Assembly (NCBI RefSeq): GCF_032854445.1
Contig: NC_088299.1
Coordinates: 6,487,001 to 6,547,000, forward strand
Length of the DNA: 60,000 nucleotides
Reading direction: 5' to 3'
Origin: Liolophura sinensis
Taxonomy: Eukaryota; Mollusca; Polyplacophora; Chitonida; Chitonidae
Part shown: positions 57,436 to 60,000 of the stretch, one piece after another
Numbering within the stretch: the first letter of the stretch is position 1
How the letters are laid out: every line of letters begins with the position of its first letter
Made by a program: the position numbers and the translations under genes
The notes under the pieces: generated by a model
What the model was told of the DNA's origin: nothing
Databases searched by the model: none
The model's input: only the letters and a program-made list of their open reading frames with translations

Positions 57436-58399
57436 CATGTATGCACAAGAAAAAATCTAGTGACGCCGTTTTGACACCCACATTTATATGTAACTCTTGT
57501 CTATTCTGACATATGAAGTTTGAAGCTGTATTTAGTTTACATGTGGTTTTAAACTGCAGTGAAAAATGTTACAGAGGTGTTACTTTCATCAGCTTTAATT
57601 CTGACAATACCGCCATTTTGTCTAATACAGGGAGGGAGATATTCTGCAAAATGTTGAAGATTATCTACTGTAAGCCCATCCAAATTCTGCTATATCACAT
57701 ACTATATGAAAGTTTTCCTTTGTAACATTTTCTCTTTGAATTCTCTTTTGATACACATACTTGCATCATTGAAGAAATGTTTCTTCACAAGCATAAATAA
57801 ATAATTAAAATGTTCAGCATACAATTAATGTAGTGTCCATCAAAAGTATCATTTAACAAAATTTTCAAAATGGATGAAAAAGTCTGATAATATGTTTCAC
57901 AAAGATAAAATGGAGAGAGTAAAAAAAAATTAACACAATCATGGTAATTAACTTTTTGTTCATATAAAAAAAAAAAAATAAATGTATAAATGAGTAAATT
58001 TGTGTGTGAGGCAGACAATAATTTCCCATTGAAAAGTTTTCGTTTATTCATTATGCAACTTAATGATTTGTGTTAAGCTTGGCACAACTAAGGTGAAAAA
58101 AAAAACCACTACAAAACCGAGCAAGATGCATGTATTAAAGTACCAGTAATATTCACCAACTCTGAATGTTGCGGGAAATATCAACACCTGCTCAGTTCCT
58201 TAGACCACCAAAAAACAGACTTCCAGGCAAACAACCACAATTACAATATGATAATGCATCACTTTTTACCTTTGAAAATTTCATCATAATGTCCAAAAAA
58301 ACAAAATTTCTCAAGTCTAACCATGATAATGCACCACAATGACAATACATACAATGTATTTTCATTTACATGTTCAAAACATTTACTACATTATTAATC

Positions 58400-58505
58400 T
58401 GTACACATACATTATCAATATGCTAAAATACATTATCAAATACGCACAATACATTATCAATATGCACACATACATCATCAATATGCACACATACATTATC
58501 AATAT
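58400..58505 (+). repeat. ~21-bp tandem repeat, five units
   Basis: Variants of ATACATTATCAATATGCACAC. Confidence 0.9.
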
Positions 58506-58566
58506 TCACATGTATATTACCGACATAAACATCTACAGAGCTGTATTTATTACACAGAGAGAAGAG

Positions 58567-58677
58567 TTGATTTGATTTGATTTGATTGATTGGTATTTCA
58601 CGCCGTACTCAAGAATATTTCACTTATACGACGGCGGCCAGCATTATGGTGGGAAGAAACCGGGCAGAGCCCGGGGG
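58567..58677 (-). mobile_element. family-A SINE, 5'-truncated, 13-bp target duplication
   Basis: Tail TTGATTTGATTTGATTTGAT, intact 3' module (CGTACTCAAGAATATTTCAC), ending at GGGCAGAGCCCGGGGG. ACAGAGAGAAGAG flanks it at 58554-58566 and 58678-58690, so the truncation happened at insertion. It lies 0.2 kb inside the intron from the exon at 58881. Confidence 0.95.
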
Positions 58678-58880
58678 ACAGAGAGAAGAGATTCCAAAGA
58701 GATACATGTATTACCACCAAAAATGGCATGTTAGAAAGTAAAGATTTTAACCCAGCCTTAATAATACTGAGAAAAAAAGAGGTGTTTGCCCTACACTTTT
58801 ACTATATATGCATGTATGTGTATACCAGTCCTGAATTTTCCCATGAAAAGCCCTGCCCCTATAAATGACACTGTGAATAC

Positions 58881-59016
58881 CTGACATTCTTAGGGACACC
58901 CGAGCCTCAGGGAGAGTGTCAGGTAACACGACACCTGTGTCAGGCGCCCACACAGACCACTGGGCTGTGTTCCTACCCTGCTGCCAATCACCAGATACCC
59001 CATAATCATTAGACAT
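58881..59016 (-). CDS. spire: spire, most 5' exon in window (KIND segment); 5' border uncertain
   Basis: The open frame from ATG at 59016 reads MSNDYGVSGDWQQG... and then QWSVWAPDTGVVLPD, which resembles the VW-x-DG-x-V-x-L strand of the Spire KIND domain. It ends ...VSLRMS plus one base (G) at the donor GTATTC. That single base joins the AT that opens the next exon (49400) to give Asp, so phase is kept. The 5' edge is unclear: there is an in-frame TGA ten codons upstream of the ATG, and candidate acceptors inside the frame (for example ...TTGGCAG) lack a good pyrimidine tract. Either this is an internal exon with a weak acceptor, or the ATG (A at -3) begins an alternative first exon lacking the first KIND helices. 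The canonical KIND start was not found up to 60000. Confidence 0.5.
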
Positions 59017-60000
59017 TTTATGCCAGAGCCGTTTTCTTGTTCAGATCTCTACAGCTTTCTCTGATTATAAGAGTCACACAAGCGAACAAAGGCATTATCA
59101 CTTGTTTGTTCAGACTAGTTACCAACTTTTCATCTTGTGACCACTTTCACATAACAACAACCATTCACTTGAGTTGTTTATGAATGTAAAATAAAGAGAA
59201 TCAGTATACCAATACTGAGCGGTGAAGACAGATAAGGCTGTACATCATATATCCATGGAAATAGTTGTTCCTTCACATGATACATCTGCGTGTAGAGGTC
59301 TCTCCAACCGACACCTAATGTCTTTGTTATCATAAACTTGGGATACAATGTCATTTTTAGCATAATGTCATTTCACAAGACTCTCCCTTGTAGCAGACAA
59401 GCCTCCATCCATGCCATCTGACACATGCATGTATGTATGTAGATACATGTACATGCAGATCATGTATCTACATGTAGAGTGCTGCCTCACCCAAATGCCA
59501 TGCTAGGGGCCATCTGCCATTAACATGATTTAGCATGATAATGACTACTGACCTTTTTTGACCCTATCACATGTTTACAAGGTGTCTGAAGACATAATTA
59601 TATGTAGACTGATAAAATTGTCTCTTGTCTTTAAAATCAAATTAAAAAGGTGCATAAATAACATTAAAATTTCAAGTTGCGGAATTAGAGTATGCATTAT
59701 CACAGCTAGATCAAAGCTTAAATATACGACATTCATGCATGTAGCTTTACTAGGAAAGCTTGCTCACTTGACATTATAAGGCAAAAAACTGACAAAATGC
59801 CAGCTTCTGATGTGTGGGTCTTACTTTGTACATGGAGTCCTATTTCTCTGCATTCACACCATAATATTAATACAGTACATGTACATGTACCTGTATGTTT
59901 ATTACAAAGTCTGAGGAACCATTATCATTCCATACACATACATGCATGCGACAGTCAGTGATCTTGGGGACATATCCTAAATCATCCCAATTTTCGCCCA
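59017..60000. other. sequence upstream of the most 5' spire exon found
   Basis: AT-rich DNA with several TACATGTA/ACATGTACATG motifs near 59440-59480 and 59875-59890. I looked for the conserved N-terminal KIND exon (expected to encode an EEQAWAVCYQC-like segment) and did not find it, so it probably lies beyond 60000. Confidence 0.6.

Larger units (their letters stand above)
49401..58880 (-). other. spire: spire intron (9.5 kb)
   Basis: It holds SINE fragments (49519, 57017, 58567), a T9G20 tract, the 31-bp array at 51215, the hairpin/TTA element array at 52265-56400 and its duplicated flank, a GTAT microsatellite and a 21-bp array at 58400. 49660-50960 and 57440-58320 show nothing recognisable. 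Confidence 0.75.
1..59016 (-). other. spire: spire (SPIRE1/2 orthologue) gene locus, both ends incomplete
   Basis: The whole window lies inside one minus-strand gene. The exons encode, in order, most of a KIND domain, four WH2-type actin-binding segments, a low-complexity linker, a SPIR box and a modified FYVE zinc finger. That domain order is specific to Spire. In the family, KIND binds the formin FMN tail, the WH2 cluster binds actin monomers and nucleates filaments, and the SPIR box and FYVE-like finger target the protein to Rab/vesicle membranes. All assigned introns have GT/AG borders and reading frame is kept across every junction. The thirteen exons with exact borders sum to about 1.94 kb of coding sequence. 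The N-terminal KIND helix region and the final C-terminal part (including the last CxxC of the finger) are not in the window or were not recognised. The identification rests on my recall of Spire protein sequence, not on a search. Confidence 0.93.

Overview
The window is non-coding-rich, AT-rich animal DNA, most likely from a mollusc and probably a bivalve. Three things point there: small exons with GT/AG borders in large introns; about twenty copies of a tRNA-derived SINE whose 3' part I know from molluscan genomes; and a strong excess of the palindrome TACATGTA. The species call is inference, and I see no bacterial or viral genes.

One protein-coding gene is visible, and it spans the whole window on the minus strand: an orthologue of spire (SPIRE1/2), the actin-nucleating WH2 protein that works with formins and myosin V on vesicles. 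I could place fourteen exons: thirteen with exact splice borders and one, the most 5', with an uncertain 5' edge. Read from right to left they encode the KIND domain (58881-59016, 49357-49400, 41623-41874, 36019-36141, 33779-33844), the end of KIND plus WH2-A (32453-32611), WH2-B (31643-31729), WH2-C (8339-8462), WH2-D (7813-7937), an acidic/proline linker (6970-7126), a Ser-rich linker with RRHS (5181-5608), the SPIR box (2802-2939), the modified FYVE zinc finger (2043-2144), the conserved segment after the finger (1163-1263), and 37 bp of a further exon cut by the left edge. Every junction keeps frame. The start of the KIND domain and the C-terminal end lie outside the window or were not found.

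The rest is intron sequence. The introns carry SINE copies in all states of decay, some with clear target-site duplications; at least ten minisatellite arrays (unit lengths 19, 21, 31, 38, 39, 40, 57, 66, 95 and 105 bp); and several foldback elements. Most long open frames other than the spire exons are read-throughs of minisatellites whose period is a multiple of three (57, 66 and 105 bp).

Region by region: 1-8.5 kb is the 3' half of spire, with a 57-bp array and two SINEs. 8.5-31.6 kb is one 23-kb intron full of minisatellites (including a 95-bp unit carrying CRE-type TGACGTCA sites), SINEs and inverted repeats. 31.6-49.4 kb holds the KIND/WH2-A/B exons, a tail-to-tail pair of full-length SINEs and a 20-unit 66-bp array. 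49.4-58.9 kb is a 9.5-kb intron with a 20-unit 31-bp array and the most unusual object here: a head-to-tail array of three ~1.3-kb units, each ending in a hairpin followed by CTAG and (TTA)n, preceded by three short palindromic modules. It looks like a product of rolling-circle (Helitron/Helentron-type) transposition. I see no unambiguous new protein system; that array is the best candidate for something undescribed.
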